Shown here piece after piece: positions 1 through 11,750 of a stretch of DNA of 64,000 nt. The stretch's first letter is position 1, and every line of letters begins with the position of its first letter. Made by a program: the position numbers and the translations under genes. The notes under the pieces were generated by a model. That model was not told the DNA's origin and made no database searches. It worked only from the letters and a program-made list of their open reading frames with translations. The stretch spans positions 12,604,001-12,668,000 of the forward strand of contig BSBN01000187.1 of assembly GCA_027924645.1 (NCBI GenBank), written 5' to 3'. Source of the DNA: Cunninghamia lanceolata (Eukaryota; Streptophyta; Pinopsida; Cupressales; Cupressaceae).

Positions 1-483
1 TCCAATACCTATGAGAGCAATTAGACTTCGATATCTTGCCCCAAGATCGTATATCAATTTCTCAAAAACTCCAAGTCATACAACAAGAAATGGCAATCTT
101 ACAAGTTGAACGTGTTAATACTAGCTACGCCTCGCCCGCCCTAAACTCATACATTCGTTTCCTATCTTAATGATGCTTATGACAAGGTAAGCACCACCTC
201 AAGTTGGAAATCATATACCAATCCATCTACTAGTCCTCCTTCATCATCTCCTAGAACACATGGCCCAAAGCATACTAATCCTACCATGGAGAACTCCAAA
301 TCCATTAATCCATTACCTCATTCATCTACCCATACACCTACGCAGGATGTGATCTAAGGGCTACTAGCAGAGAGTCAACCATGTCCCCAAATTCTAGTCC
401 TTAACCTTATCAAAGAGTCTCCAAACATGTCAAATCCTACAACCCCTTCATGTAACTTGCAACCCCTTGAGCATATTGAAGAA
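1..483 (+). pseudogene. Element I, left fragment: degenerate gypsy-like gag region
   Basis: This is compositionally C/A/T-rich, Pro/Ser/His-coding DNA with no open frame longer than a few dozen codons. It is the left part of the sequence that resumes at 9093. Removing element A and one copy of its 5-bp target duplication joins the two parts directly, and both sides share the same base composition and style of decay. Nothing specific enough for a domain call can be read in this piece alone; the assignment to an old Ty3/gypsy-like element rests on the right-hand part, which has a G-patch ORF. Confidence 0.5.
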
Positions 484-488
484 CCTCC
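484..488. repeat. Target-site duplication of element A, left copy
   Basis: CCTCC lies immediately left of the TGTTGG terminus of the left LTR. The identical CCTCC follows the right LTR at 9088-9092. Confidence 0.9.
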
Positions 489-3443
489 TGTTGGTGATTG
501 TTTTGATGCAATCATAACAATAAGTTAAAATTCACATATAATGAACTGAAACTATACTTGAAAGATAAGAAGGAATCATTTGAGATTCAACTAATCCCAA
601 GTCTACAATGGTTCGGTTGGTCAAGTTCAGTTGGTCAATGTGAAGCTGTAATGTTCAAGGGGCCTTACATAGTTTAGGTTTGTTTGGTGGTTTACTGGAC
701 TAAGAATATGCAAAAAGGTCATGAGATATGTCAATACTTTTCATTCCTTTGCATAAAAGTGTTACTGTGCTGCAAGTTTTAGATGGTTTTCTTAAATTTT
801 TTGTAGCTTTCTTCTTTATCTATTTATGAAAACTGTCTACTTATAGCTCTGTTATGCATGCTTCTTCAAATTTGAGACAATTTCCTTTAGATTTCTACGT
901 TTTCAGCTAAATATTTCAGATGGGTTGGGAAAAGTTAGAAAGATCTAATCTATACCTCATTTAATCTACCGAAGGATCTAATTGTTTCTGTTATGCACTA
1001 TGTAAATACCACAGTAATTTGATCAAATCCACAGTAAAAACTTTAAATGCAAGTTCTGAGCATTTTCACAAACATACATTTAAAATTGCAAGCTCTCAAA
1101 GAAGATATTTCAAAACACAAAGAAGAGTAGGAGAACACTCAGAAGATAGATGCAGAACTCCAGATTCTATTGTATTAGAAACGAATAGTCATACACGATT
1201 TACAATGTAGGAATGACTCTTAGTTTCATTGATCATACTACAGAGAACTTACAAGCTTTACAGATACAGTAAGGCAGCCAGACATTCCACGCGCACCTTA
1301 CTGCAGAGAAACAGGCGACCTCCTTCTTTTACTTCTAAACTATGCTAATTTGCTGTATGTTCCTAAAAGAAAAATCCTGTTGTAGCCTCTGTTGTTTTCC
1401 TAAAATCCCTATTGTAAAGTATTACAGTGTAGAGAGGCACAATATAAAGACATTCTGATTGTCCTCACTACAGCAGAAACCTAACTGAACCCCTGGTTCA
1501 AACCCCTGGTTACAGCAATAAATACAGGTGAACCAGCTCTTCAAAATATCTCTGAGCAGTGTCAAATCTGGGCAAAATATTGCCCCTTCTGAGAAGTTCC
1601 GGCAGCTGGGTAATAACTTCTGTTTGTCTGTTGTAGTAATACTCTCAGCTGCAACCTTGTTCTTTACTTGAATGGCCTTGACTTTTTCGCACTTCGTCTT
1701 TATCTTCCTGCTCCTGAGATCAGATTTCCTTCCTCGATGAGGTCACTGTGTTGACTTTCCAGCTGCTTCCTCAACTGCAAGCCTGCAAGACAAGACAAGC
1801 AATAAGTATTTCATTTATCACATAAACACCAGGAAATTAAAATAATCGTTTAAATCCAGGTGACTGCGCAAAATCGTGGAAATCGGGTTCAAAATACTTT
1901 AAAACGCGTTCAAAACGCATTCAGACCGCTCAAAACCCATCGGGTCAACCATCGCTGACCGAAAAAATGCCACGGGCGCCAAAAAATGGTTTAAAATTCC
2001 ACCACTTCATTTCCCGCCCATCGGCATGACTATCGCTATCGGCGTGTCAAAAAATATGTTGGCCGATATTCTCTATTTGGCCGATGTTCACTTCATTTGC
2101 ATGATATTCTGGAAATATGATGCTCTTTCTTTCGAAGGTTGAGATGACGTCATCAGGATGTTTCGCTTCTGTATATTGGGGAAAAGAACAACATCATCAT
2201 CATCATCATGTTGAAGGAGAATAGGAGGATATGGAATATGATCCTGCTGCTGAGGAAAGGAAAATGATGGTGACGTCATCGTCATATTCGGGCTTCATTA
2301 AAATGCAAAAGATGACGTCATCATCATGTTCAGTTAAGATCAGGGGATAATTGTAATATCGGGTCACCTAAGGAGCATGATCAGGATGATGAATGTAATA
2401 CGACCCCTTTGCGGCCAAGGCAACCCTCTCGAAAGATCAGGACGATGATGATCATCAGGATATTTGGGGCTTTTGTCGAACTTAGAATAAGACGTCATCA
2501 TCATATTCGCGAACCGGATCGTGTTTTGGAAAATATCCTGCCGAAGGGAAATGTGATGATGATGATCATCAGGATATTAGCTTCTTCGTTTATCAGATCG
2601 GGATGACGTCATCATGATATCCGGAGCCTTTGTTAAACTTAGAACATGACGTCATCAGGATGTTTCGCTAACCGGATCATGTTTTGGAAAATATCCTTCC
2701 GAAGGGAAATGTGATGATGATGATTATCAGGATATTTGCAAAAGGTCATTCTTTCTCGGCAGGAGGACATTACGAAATATCGGGTAGACAAACAAGATCA
2801 TGATGATCTTGACAATATGACAGGATAAAAATATGATGATCCTCCTCATCGAATTATCATGATGACGTAACCATCATATTTCGTCTTCGAAGCATGAGGA
2901 TGAATTGAGGTCATCATCAGGTTAGCGCTAGGGTGATATTTAAAATATGATCATGCTGTTGAGGAATGGAATATCACCTTCCCTTAAAAGATAGGGTGAT
3001 CATCATGATCATGTAAAAGGAGATCAGGAGGATATGAAGACGTCATCATCATCTTAGTGAATTTTAGCAAATATCAGGATGATGATCCTCCTATGGGATT
3101 TTAACATGCGCATGCAAATATGCCGATGGTGGATTTTCTAAGTCAGGGTGATCTTAATATCAGCATGATATTATAATATCGGGTGATGTTATAATATCAG
3201 CATGATGCTCGCGATACAAAAGACCGCTCGACGGGGAAAACTTACTATGACTTAAAGTTGACGTCCGGATATTGCGACTGCATGATTTTTATCGGGTGAT
3301 AGACCAAGATCATGATGACCTACCTCATTTTTACCAAACCGCCAGAAAGCAGACAAACACAAGCAGAAGTAAAAAGCAAAACATCAGCAGGGGTCCCCAT
3401 TTTGCTAAGGAGCATAATGGGACGTGTTGTGAACATCACAACA
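489..3443 (-). repeat. LTR of element A, left copy (3' LTR in element orientation)
   Basis: 2,955 bp, collinear with 6133-9087 without net indel. Roughly the outer two thirds (about 2090-3300) is built from short recurring words: TGACGTCA (perfect at 2145, 2271, 2313, 2604 and 2647), ATCATCAT, GATATT and its complement, and GGTGAT. The inner part (about 500-1900) has ordinary composition. The 63-aa and 65-aa ORFs here are present in both LTR copies but resemble nothing and are not called as genes. Confidence 0.92.
2145..2654. promoter_or_regulatory. Cluster of five perfect TGACGTCA palindromes in LTR A (left)
   Basis: The 8-bp palindrome TGACGTCA occurs at 2145-2152, 2271-2278, 2313-2320, 2604-2611 and 2647-2654, with near-matches AGACGTCA at about 2490 and 3036 and TGACGTAA at about 2862. 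TGACG(TCA) is the core bound by plant TGA-class bZIP factors. By chance one perfect copy is expected per about 65 kb. The cluster is repeated at +5,644 in the right LTR. A function as a stress or hormone-responsive enhancer is inference. Confidence 0.55.
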
Positions 3444-4424
3444 ACTAGCAACCAAAACAAAACAATTAAATTTCAGAGTGTTCAAGGAAACTAGATGAAA
3501 TGAACTCATAACTTCCGACTATCTTTCCTGCAAATTACTATTCAGCTTGAGACTCAAAGTATTCAATAAAGATGCATGAACTTCCATTTTCAGTTTAGTT
3601 GTGTGCACGTGATTAATTATCCTCATCTTGAAGATCGGTTGAACAAACCAGTGACTGACATTAGCCTACGTAGGTGAGGATATTCCCTCATAGCCGACTG
3701 GATAGAGCCTTGCTGCCAGCGAGCGTCTATAGCCCCGGCAAGGTTATCGTTACAATTCTCCTAAGTAGAGCCCCACTGCCAGCGAGCGTCCATAGCCCCG
3801 GTAGAGTTACTTAGATGGCTTAATCTGGATTTTCAGTATAATCCGCTTTATTTATTTATTTATTTTTTTGTTTTCTAATTTTGAAAGATTTCATAAGATA
3901 TAGCAATTTGTAACTTCATGATGCAAGGAGTGGACACTTGCTGAAATTAAGCTGAGAATTGTAATGGTAACAAAGGTGACCTCTGATTTTTCACCTAATA
4001 TCTACACTGGTAAGTTCAACAAACCCAAGGATTTTAGGTGTGTCATCGTGAGAAACCTGCTTCGAATTCTCAATCACATTTATTGAATATAAAACTTCAG
4101 AAGATGAACAACTCTCTACATTCATGACAGTAACAAGTTATGTGTAAATTGTAAATGATTAACTTGAATACCCTAAATTTTATACTGTTTTGAATGGTTG
4201 CTAGTTTTGCTCCTTAATACTCTAAAGTAAAATAAAGATCCCTGCTGAGGAGACAACAAACAAACCAAACAAATAGGCTATACAAACAACACAACAAAAG
4301 AAAAAACTGTACAAACAGAAAGAAACAAAAGCAAAAACAAACAGAAGACAAGCTATACAAACAACCAACCCAAAAGAAAACAGCAAAAGAAGAACACAAA
4401 AACAAAAACAACTACCCTACCAGA
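3444..4424. other. Element A interior, non-coding 3' part
   Basis: No credible coding sequence. Contents: a 63-bp tandem duplication near 3702-3813, a TTTATTTATT run at about 3847-3870, and A/C-rich low-complexity sequence (CAAACAAA, AAAAGAAAA) at about 4240-4420. The bases adjoining the LTR at 3444 are not a clear polypurine tract on either strand. Confidence 0.6.
3702..3813. repeat. 63-bp imperfect tandem duplication
   Basis: The words GCCAGCGAGCGT, then C/T-ATAGCCCCGG, recur at 3715 and 3778. Each is preceded by a TAGAGCC motif and followed by a GTTA-type tail. Two copies only; no known function. Confidence 0.7.
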
Positions 4425-4871
4425 CTATATACAAGCCTCTACAAGGCAATTAGAAACCCAGGAAAAAGACCCAAGAACACCCCTACTTACATATTTCTTT
4501 AGATTGTGTAAGAGTAATAGGGTACTGGTGATGGTTCTCATTCTAGCAGATTTATCTTTGAATTCTGAAAAAAATTCTGGTATTCTAAATTCATTGTGTT
4601 TATCAGAATAGCTCTTAACTAGTAACTGAGGCTGCTCATCAGGTTTATGATTAATCCATATGCAGGTCCTATCTCTTGAATTTCCATAATCAAAATAGCA
4701 TTTATCATTGTTTACTAAGGAAAGGAAAGAGACAACCTGATGTGCCTTTAGCTCTGTGGAACACACTTGTTTATTGATAGCTGGCTCTTCATTTAGCTCT
4801 GCATTTTCATTGCCCAGCTCTATGTCTAGTCCTTTTTCAAGTTGAAAGATGAATGACTCTAGATGTATCAT
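4425..4871 (-). CDS. Element A ORF2, unknown protein (C-terminal part)
   Basis: 148 codons from the first ATG; the same frame stays open upstream to a TAA at about 4930. The product is acidic in its first third (repeated Glu and Asn), then more globular, with a Trp-Ile-Asn-His stretch and a leucine-rich end near Leu-Leu-Leu-Leu-His-Asn. It lies downstream of ORF1 in a different frame, separated by less than 100 bp. The two may be one protein interrupted by a frameshift or an unrecognised intron. I see no Retrotrans_gag, zinc knuckle, protease or polymerase motif and do not recognise the family. Confidence 0.4.
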   Translation of the reverse strand: MIHLESFIFQLEKGLDIELGNENAELNEEPAINKQVCSTELKAHQVVSFLSLVNNDKCYFDYGNSRDRTCIWINHKPDEQPQLLVKSYSDKHNEFRIPEFFSEFKDKSARMRTITSTLLLLHNLKKYVSRGVLGSFSWVSNCLVEACI

Positions 4872-4960
4872 TTCTTCATCTTCATCCAGCTTTGTTCCTT
4901 CATTCTGGATGTTCAGTTTATCCTCAAATTAGGAAACCTCTCAATGTTCTCATTAGTTTC

Positions 4961-5998
4961 CTACACATCAGCACTTAAGTAAGTATCCTCATCATCATAA
5001 TCTGACATACAGAAATTAATCATTTCTAAATCACTTGAGAGTAAAGGTGGGACGACATCTTTTGATTGACAGGAGTACTCCCCTGTTTTATTTTCAACAT
5101 GGTATGGGGGTGATGTTTGATTATGCACAGCAGCTACATGATCCTCTGTATCCTTTTTTTTCAAGAATTGCTCATCAGATGACTCATATTTGTCATTTAG
5201 TGAAGAGTCTAATCCTATTGACCTGCAACAATCTTGATTTTGATCATTTAATTCAAAGAAGTCAGTCGTAACACTAGGATTTACTTTCTTTGCTATGACT
5301 TCATTAGTTGCTGTAGTGGGAACTTCATCGGTTTTAATGCATTTTAATTTTGCCAATGCTTGTTTACATTTCTTTGCCAAATCATGTTCGTTAAAACTTT
5401 TCAGGTCAGACCCAGAGGTTTCTTCTTGACAAATATTCCTTAGTAGTTCTATATATTTATCAAATGTATCAAGATGAACCTCACTTTCCTTTTCTTTTTC
5501 ATTAAATCCTTTTTGCTTATTATCTAGAAAAGGGACATGAGCTGTGATTTCTTCTCTGCATTTTTTAGGATATTTATACTTTTCACTAACTTTAATCACA
5601 GCCGGATCCTGACGAAAAGACAGATTTTTTTTCTTACCATCACATGATTCCTGACAAGAGATCTTATTATCCTTTATTCCTAGCATTGGTTCCATCTTTG
5701 TATCCTCTGCACATTTAATGACCGTTGATGCTGCATCCTCCTGTCGCTCAATAATCTCCTCATTTCCCTGCCAACTTTCAGCCTTATACACATCTGAGAG
5801 AGAGATTAGTCTTTTCAAATATAAATCTAATCTTGTAAGGAAAGCTATACAATTAAGCTCACCATGCTCTACGGACTCATGTATCCTACACCTTCCAAAT
5901 AAACCATAGCTATATAAATTTTTAGGATAAAGCTGGTTATTCAAAGCTTTCTGAAATGAAGGAATGTCAACTTGAAAGCTGCCCCTATATGTGTCCAT
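4961..5998 (-). CDS. Element A ORF1, unknown 345-aa protein in the gag position
   Basis: The ATG at 5998 lies about 110 bp downstream of the primer-binding site, where gag would start. The frame is intact for 345 codons, unusual among the decayed frames of this window. The N-terminal 70 residues look globular (aromatic and Leu-rich, with LYSYGLFGRCRIHE and LTRLDLYLKRL); the rest is hydrophilic, rich in Lys, Glu, Asp and Cys, and ends in an acidic tail. There is no major homology region, CCHC knuckle, DSG or polymerase motif. It could be an element-specific accessory protein, a diverged Gag or a captured host fragment. The sequence does not decide between these. Confidence 0.5.
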   Translation of the reverse strand: MDTYRGSFQVDIPSFQKALNNQLYPKNLYSYGLFGRCRIHESVEHGELNCIAFLTRLDLYLKRLISLSDVYKAESWQGNEEIIERQEDAASTVIKCAEDTKMEPMLGIKDNKISCQESCDGKKKNLSFRQDPAVIKVSEKYKYPKKCREEITAHVPFLDNKQKGFNEKEKESEVHLDTFDKYIELLRNICQEETSGSDLKSFNEHDLAKKCKQALAKLKCIKTDEVPTTATNEVIAKKVNPSVTTDFFELNDQNQDCCRSIGLDSSLNDKYESSDEQFLKKKDTEDHVAAVHNQTSPPYHVENKTGEYSCQSKDVVPPLLSSDLEMINFCMSDYDDEDTYLSADV

Positions 5999-6109
5999 TA
6001 AAAATGGGACCTTCTTTCAACTTTTTAGGCCTTTGAAATTTTATGAGATCTAACATATCTCAGAATATAACATTTAAAACTCAAAAGTTTAACCCTAAAC
6101 CAAATCAGG

Positions 6110-6126
6110 CCCTCCTTCTAGCGCCA
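6110..6126 (-). other. Primer-binding site of element A
   Basis: On the minus strand TGGCGCTAGAAGGAGGG begins 6 nt after the LTR end. It starts with the TGG that pairs with a tRNA CCA tail. The tRNA species is not identified. Its place inside the right LTR shows that element A reads right to left. Confidence 0.75.
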
Positions 6127-6132
6127 GAAAAC

Positions 6133-9087
6133 TATTGGTGATTGTTTTGATGCAATCATAACAATAAGTTAAAATTCACATATAATGAACTGAAACTATA
6201 CTTGAAAGATAAGAAGGAATCATTTGAGATTCAACTAATCCCAAGTCTACAATGGTTCGGTTGGTCAAGTTCAGTTGGTCAATGTGAAGCTGTAATGTTC
6301 AAGGGGCCTTACGTAGTTTAGGTTTGTTTGGTGGTTTACTGGACTAAGAATATGCAAAAAGGTCATGAGATATGTCAATACTTTTCATTCCTTTGCATAA
6401 AAGTGTTACTGTGCTGTAAGTTTTAGATGGTTTTCTTGAATTTTTTGCAGCTTTCTTCTTTATCTATTTATGAAAACTGTCTACTTATAGCTCTGTTATG
6501 CATGCTTCTTCAAATTTGAGACAATTTCCTTTAGATTTCTACGTTTTCAGCTAAATATTTCAGATGGGTTGGGAAAAGTTAGAAAGATCTAATCTATACC
6601 TCATTTAATCTACCGAAGGATCTAATTGTTTCTGTTATGCACTATGTAAATACCACAGTAATTTGATCAAATCCACAGTAAAAACCTTAAATGCAAGTTC
6701 TGAGCATTTTCACAAACATACATTTAAAATTGCAATCTCTCAAAGAAGATATTTCAAAACACAAAGAAGAGTAGGAGAACACTCAGAAGATAGATGCAGA
6801 ACTCCAGATTCTATTGTATTAGAAACGAATAGTCATACACGATTTACAATGTAGGAATGACTCTTAGTTTCATTGATCATACTACAGAGAACTTACAAGC
6901 TTTACAGATACAGTAAGGCAGCCAGACATTCCACGCGCACCTTACTGCAGACAAACAGGCGACCTCCTTCTTCTACTTCTAAACTATGCTAACTTGCTGT
7001 ATGTTCCTAAAAGAAAAATCCTGTTGTAGCCTCTGTTGTTTTCCTAAAATCCCTGTTGTAAAGTATTACAGTGTAGAGAGACACAATATAAAGACATTCT
7101 GATTGTCCTCACTACAGCAGAAACCTAACTGAACCCCTGGTTCAAACCCCTGGTTACAGCAATAAATACAGGTGAACCAGCTCTTCAAAATATCTCTGAG
7201 CAGTATCAAATCTGGGTGAAATATTGCCCCTTCTGAGAAGTTTCGGCAGCTGGGTAATAACTTCTGTTTGTCTGTTGTAGTAATACTCTCAGCTGCAACC
7301 TTGTTCTTTACTTGAATGGCCTTGACTTTTTCACACTTCATCTTTATCTTTCTGCTCCTGAGATTAGATTTCCTTCCTCGATGAGGTCACTGTGTTGACT
7401 TTCCAGCTGCTTCCTCAACTGCAAGCCTGCAAGACAAGACAAGCAATAAGTATTTCATTTATCACATAAACAGTAGGAAATTAAAATAATCATTTAAATC
7501 CAGGTGACTGCGCAAAATCATGGAAATCAGGTTCAAAATACTTTAAAACGCGTTCAAAACGCATTCAGACCGCTCAAAACCCATCGGGTCAACCATCGCT
7601 GACCGAAAAAATGCCACGGGCGCCAAAAAATGGTTTAAAATTCCACCGCTTCATTTCCCGCCCATCGGCATGACTATCGCTATCGGCGTGTCAAAAAACA
7701 TGTTGGCCGATATTCTCTATTTGGCCGATGTTCACTTCATCTGCATGATATTCTAGAAATATGATGCTCTTTCTTTCGAAGGTCGAGATGACGTCATCAG
7801 GATGTTTCGCTTCTGTATATTGGGGAAAAGAACAACATCATCATCATCATCATGTTGAAGGAGAATAGGAGGATATGGAATATGATCCTGCTGCTGAGGA
7901 AAGGAAAATGATGGTGACGTCATCGTCATATTCGGGCTTCTTTAAAATGTAAAAGATGACGTCATCATCATGTTCAGTTAAGATCAGGGGATAATTGTAA
8001 TATCGGGTCACCTAAGGAGCATGATCAGGATGATGAATGTAATACGACCCCTTTGCGGCCAAGGCAACCCTCTCGAAAGATCAGGACAATGATGATCATC
8101 AGGATATTTGGGGCTTTTGTCGAACTTAGAATAAGACGTCATCATCATATTCGCAAACCGGATCGTGTTTTGGAAAATATCCTGCCAAAGGGAAATGTGA
8201 TGATGATGATCATCAGGATATTAGCTTCTTTGTTTATCAGATCAGGATGACGTCATCATGATATCCAGAGCCTTTGTTAAACTTAGAACATGACGTCATC
8301 AGGATGTTTCGCTAACCGGATCATGTTTTGCAAAATATCCTGCCGAAGGGAAATGTGATGATGATGATTATCAGGATATTTGCAAAAGGTCATTCTTTCT
8401 TGACAGGAGGACATTACGAAATATCGGGTAGACAAACAAGATCATGATGATCTTGACAATATGACAGGATAAAAATATGATGATCCTCCTCATCGAATTA
8501 TCATGATGACGTAACCATCATATTTCGTCTTCGAAGCATGAGGATGAATTGAGGTCATCATCAGGTTAGCGCTAGGGTGATATTTAAAATATGATCATGC
8601 TGTTGAGGAATGGAATATCACCTTCCCTTAAAAGATAGGGTGATCATCATGATCATGCAAAAGGAGATCAGGAGGATATGAAGACGTCATCATCATCTTA
8701 GCGAATTTCAGCAAATATCAGGATGATGATCCTCCTATGGGATTTTAACATGCGCATGCAAATATGCCGATGGTGGATTTTCTAAGTCAGGGTGATCTTA
8801 ATATCAGCATGATATTATAATATCGGGTGATGTTATAATATCAGCATGATGCTCGCGATACAAAAGACCGCTCGACGGGGAAAACTTACTATGACTTAAA
8901 GTTGACGTCCGGATATTGCGACTGCATGATTTTTATCGGGTGATAGACCAAGATCATGATGACCTACCTCATTTTTACCAAACCGCCAGAAAGCAGACAA
9001 ACACAAGTAGAAGCAAAAAGCAAAACATCAGCAGGGGTCCCCATTTTGCTAAGGAGCATAATGGGGCGTGTTGTGAACATCACAACA
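6133..9087 (-). repeat. LTR of element A, right copy (5' LTR in element orientation)
   Basis: 2,955 bp, the partner of 489-3443. It starts TATTGG where the left copy has TGTTGG, and ends CACAACA exactly like the left copy. All five TGACGTCA sites are kept (7789, 7915, 7957, 8248, 8291). Confidence 0.92.
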
Positions 9088-9092
9088 CCTCC
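9088..9092. repeat. Target-site duplication of element A, right copy
   Basis: CCTCC, identical to 484-488. Confidence 0.9.
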
Positions 9093-9194
9093 TACCATGC
9101 ACCAAAGTCAAAGTCCATCGCACCTTCATGTTGTTGACCAAGAGCCTATCCAAGAGTCTTCTACCTCACCTTCAATTTAGGCACATCAAGAGTT

Positions 9195-9659
9195 ATGTCA
9201 AGAGCACACTTTAGAACATGTGAAAACATTAACCCCTGTCTAAATCAAGATCAAAGCACTCCCATCCAACCCTTACGTAACCTTTATCTTTTCGATGATC
9301 TTATACCTATGCATGAGCAAGAAGTCCAATTTCAAACAATGCATAACCTATATCTCTTTTATGATCAAGATACTACCTTTGATGAAGAAGCTATCCATGA
9401 GCAACTTGATCATATACATGAGCATGAGATCAAATTCCAACCTCTCCATGGCCTATATCCTTTCCATGATCAAGATATTATCGTTGATGAAGAACATATA
9501 CAAGAGCACCTTAATTCCATCATGCTAAAGCCTATCTATGATCAAGATCCCATCTATGATCAAGAGCCTATCTATGATCAAGAAGACTGTGATGATCCTC
9601 TTAGCCCACTTTATGCATTCCATGGTCCTGAGCTTATAACCCCATCTAGTCCTATCTAA
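9195..9659 (+). pseudogene. Element I acidic ORF with YDQEPI repeats
   Basis: 154 codons open from ATG. The product is rich in Asp, Glu, Gln, His and Tyr. It contains a recurring pattern of Leu-Tyr-x-Phe-x-Asp-Gln-Asp (four loosely spaced copies) and then a tight hexapeptide repeat, YDQDPI/YDQEPI, encoded by 18-bp DNA repeats at about 9531-9585. It lies upstream of the G-patch frame and belongs to the same decayed element. No enzymatic motif is visible. The repeats suggest a structural or disordered segment of a Gag polyprotein. The downstream sequence continues in similar style past the stop, so the stop is probably secondary. Confidence 0.5.
9531..9585 (+). repeat. 18-bp tandem repeat (about 3 units)
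   Basis: Unit ATCTATGATCAAGAKCCY, three copies with two or three substitutions, in frame with the ORF that contains it. Confidence 0.8.
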
Positions 9660-9872
9660 GATTCAACAACTTCCTCCTCCTTTGATGAGACACCTGCCTC
9701 CCAAGCAAGCATAGAAGATCAAACCAAAAATACTCCTCCGACCACTATCGACCATGTTGCAAATCCCCCACTGTATATCCTTGGTCTTACCACCTTCATT
9801 CATGAGTGTTCCTCCTTAGAACACCAGCCACCATTATCCTCTATCCCACCTTCTTCATCCAATAAGGAACTT

Positions 9873-10529
9873 GTGTCTAGTGTTCCATCTACATATAATC
9901 CCGCTATCCACCGCATACTCCAACATATGAACTATCAAGGTAAAGGCTTAGGCCTTCACGAACAAGGTATTTTGGAGCCCGTCCATGTCAATGTTCCTCC
10001 TTGTTCATATGGCCTTGGATATGTACACCAAGGTGAACAAACTCAAGATGTTAGTATTTCCTCCATGCCTCCTAAATCCCCCACTTTCCATCGCAAAAAC
10101 CATCATATCCCCAAAACATATGTCACCATTCCACCTCCATCATCCTATAATCATCAAAAGCATGTGACCATACACCTTCCACCATCCAATCTACCTCTAC
10201 TACTTCCAACTCCTAACATCCCTCCATGCATTTTACCACCACTTCTTCCAACACCTTATTCGCCCATCTATGAATCTTCTAACAATCCCAATCATGACCA
10301 ACCAATGCACATGTTGTCTAAACAAAGAACTTCCTCAAACTCCACTTCCACCATCTCAAGAGAATTCAACCATAAAAATCTGGATGCCTCTACCTATCAA
10401 GTCAAAAAACCTAAGAGTCCTCATGACCTAGGATACAAAATCCAAGAATTAAAGAAGCGTCCTTCTCAAGAGCTGCATACACCCACACACCTATACGCCA
10501 AGCTGAAAAAGGTGTTGTTCCACATCTAA
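9873..10529 (+). pseudogene. Element I G-patch ORF (gag/pol-linked)
   Basis: 218 codons. Residues about 13-38 read ILQHMNYQGKGLGLHEQG followed by ILEPV. This is the first half of a G-patch: an aromatic residue, Gly-x-Gly-Leu-Gly and a polar tail. G-patch motifs of this form are familiar from Gag-Pol polyproteins of plant Ty3/gypsy elements, where they lie near the protease. The remainder is Pro/His/Ser-rich and probably disordered. The ORF ends at 10527-10529, but related coding style (for example a VWVPK word at about 10610) continues in broken form. The family call is good; function in this copy is unlikely. Confidence 0.6.
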
Positions 10530-11750
10530 TAAATGATTACTCCAAAAGCTGCACAAAAGCTGCATACACCCAAACCCATACCTTCACAGGTACTATCTAA
10601 AAATAAAATGGTTTGGGTACCTAAGCAAAAAGCCTTCAAGTTACATGAGGCATCTACCTCTTAAGAATCTCAGCCATCCACTTTCTCCCATTCCATCGAA
10701 AAGTATCAAATTCTTCCATCCCACATGACAAGCAAAAATCAACAAAATACTCAGTCTATGTGGATCCCTACATGCCTAAGTCATTCATCCACAAGCAAAA
10801 GTATCTGTTGCTTCCTACACTACTTTCCCATCACTAGATTCAATGTTTATAATGGTATGTCCAACCATTGGTCATGATTCCCTTCCATTCCGCAACATTT
10901 TCATATACCTCCATCTCCCCTTCCTTCCACTATTATCCTACATATCTTCCTCATCCTATTCCTATGGTCTGTTCTCTTGCATAAACCTTCCCTCTATATT
11001 TTGCATCATAATCCACTGTCTACCATTCTCCATCTTACTGCCATGCAATCTCCCACCAACATCTATGAGAACACTTGACATGGTCCATGCGATGACATCT
11101 TTCTAGTGGGACTATCACCTTTTGTGGAACCTGGCCATTGAGGCCCTCTTGTCCATTCTACCTATCTTATCCAAATGTTCAAAAAAAAAAAAAAAAAGTA
11201 AAGAAAAATCCCTTTGTCTAATGGTGAAAACCTGGCAAACAAGCTCCTTGGATAAGTACCATGATGAAAACCTGGCAAATAGGCATCATGTGTAAGTTGA
11301 TCTTCTATGTCACCTACACTTGGGGGCACCTTGTCTCATCATCCTATCACTCTTCTCCTATCAGTTTCCTTCCGTACCATTTCCTATCCTATCCTACCTA
11401 TACTATCCAGTCTATCCATTCTAATCTTCCTTTCCTCTATTTCTTTGGTTTTGATAAAGATTGGGGGCACAATGTTGACAAAAGTTTTAGATGTCTCTTG
11501 ACATACCTTATCCCTCCAAACCATGCAAATCCTTCATTACCCTCTCATCCTCCTATCGTCGTAAGCTTTGTCATGAAAAATCCTAAGTATTCTACCTACA
11601 ATGGGGCATGTTATCCTTATGCGACATAGTCCTTGGAGGTCACATCCTTGTTTCCTTCTATCCACTATTGCCCATCCCCATACCTACCCGTTCCATTCTT
11701 TATCACCCATACATCTACCTATCCGTGGTGTTTCCTTGTCATCAGTATCG
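10530..11750 (+). other. Decayed element I sequence without a credible gene
   Basis: Pyrimidine-rich sequence with several 60-120 codon chance ORFs (Ser, Leu, Pro, Tyr rich). A run of about 17 A residues is at 11178-11196. A GGTGAAAACCTGGCAAA-type word occurs twice, at about 11223 and 11262. Nothing else recognisable. Confidence 0.5.

Larger units (their letters stand above)
489..9087 (-). mobile_element. Element A: non-autonomous LTR retrotransposon (LARD-like), 8.6 kb
   Basis: Two direct repeats of 2,955 bp (489-3443 and 6133-9087, constant offset 5,644) enclose 2,689 bp and are flanked by a perfect 5-bp target duplication. The termini are TGTTG...CAACA, with one G-to-A change in the second base of the right copy. 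A tRNA primer-binding site inside the right LTR fixes the orientation as minus. The interior has no gag, protease, RT or integrase, only an ORF pair of unknown function. Large LTRs with a non-coding or unrelated interior are the hallmark of LARD elements, which must be moved in trans. LTR copies differ by about 1% in the stretches compared, so this is the youngest insertion here. Confidence 0.92.

Noticed and set aside
1019..1210. Small conserved protein in both LTRs of element A (63 aa, again at 6663-6854)
   Set aside because: It is duplicated because the LTR is; at about 1% divergence an open frame of this length stays open by default.
3680..3760. tRNA-derived SINE head in element A (TAGCCGACTGG resembles box A)
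   Set aside because: No box B at the right distance and no tail. Two tandem copies only. Chance match more likely.
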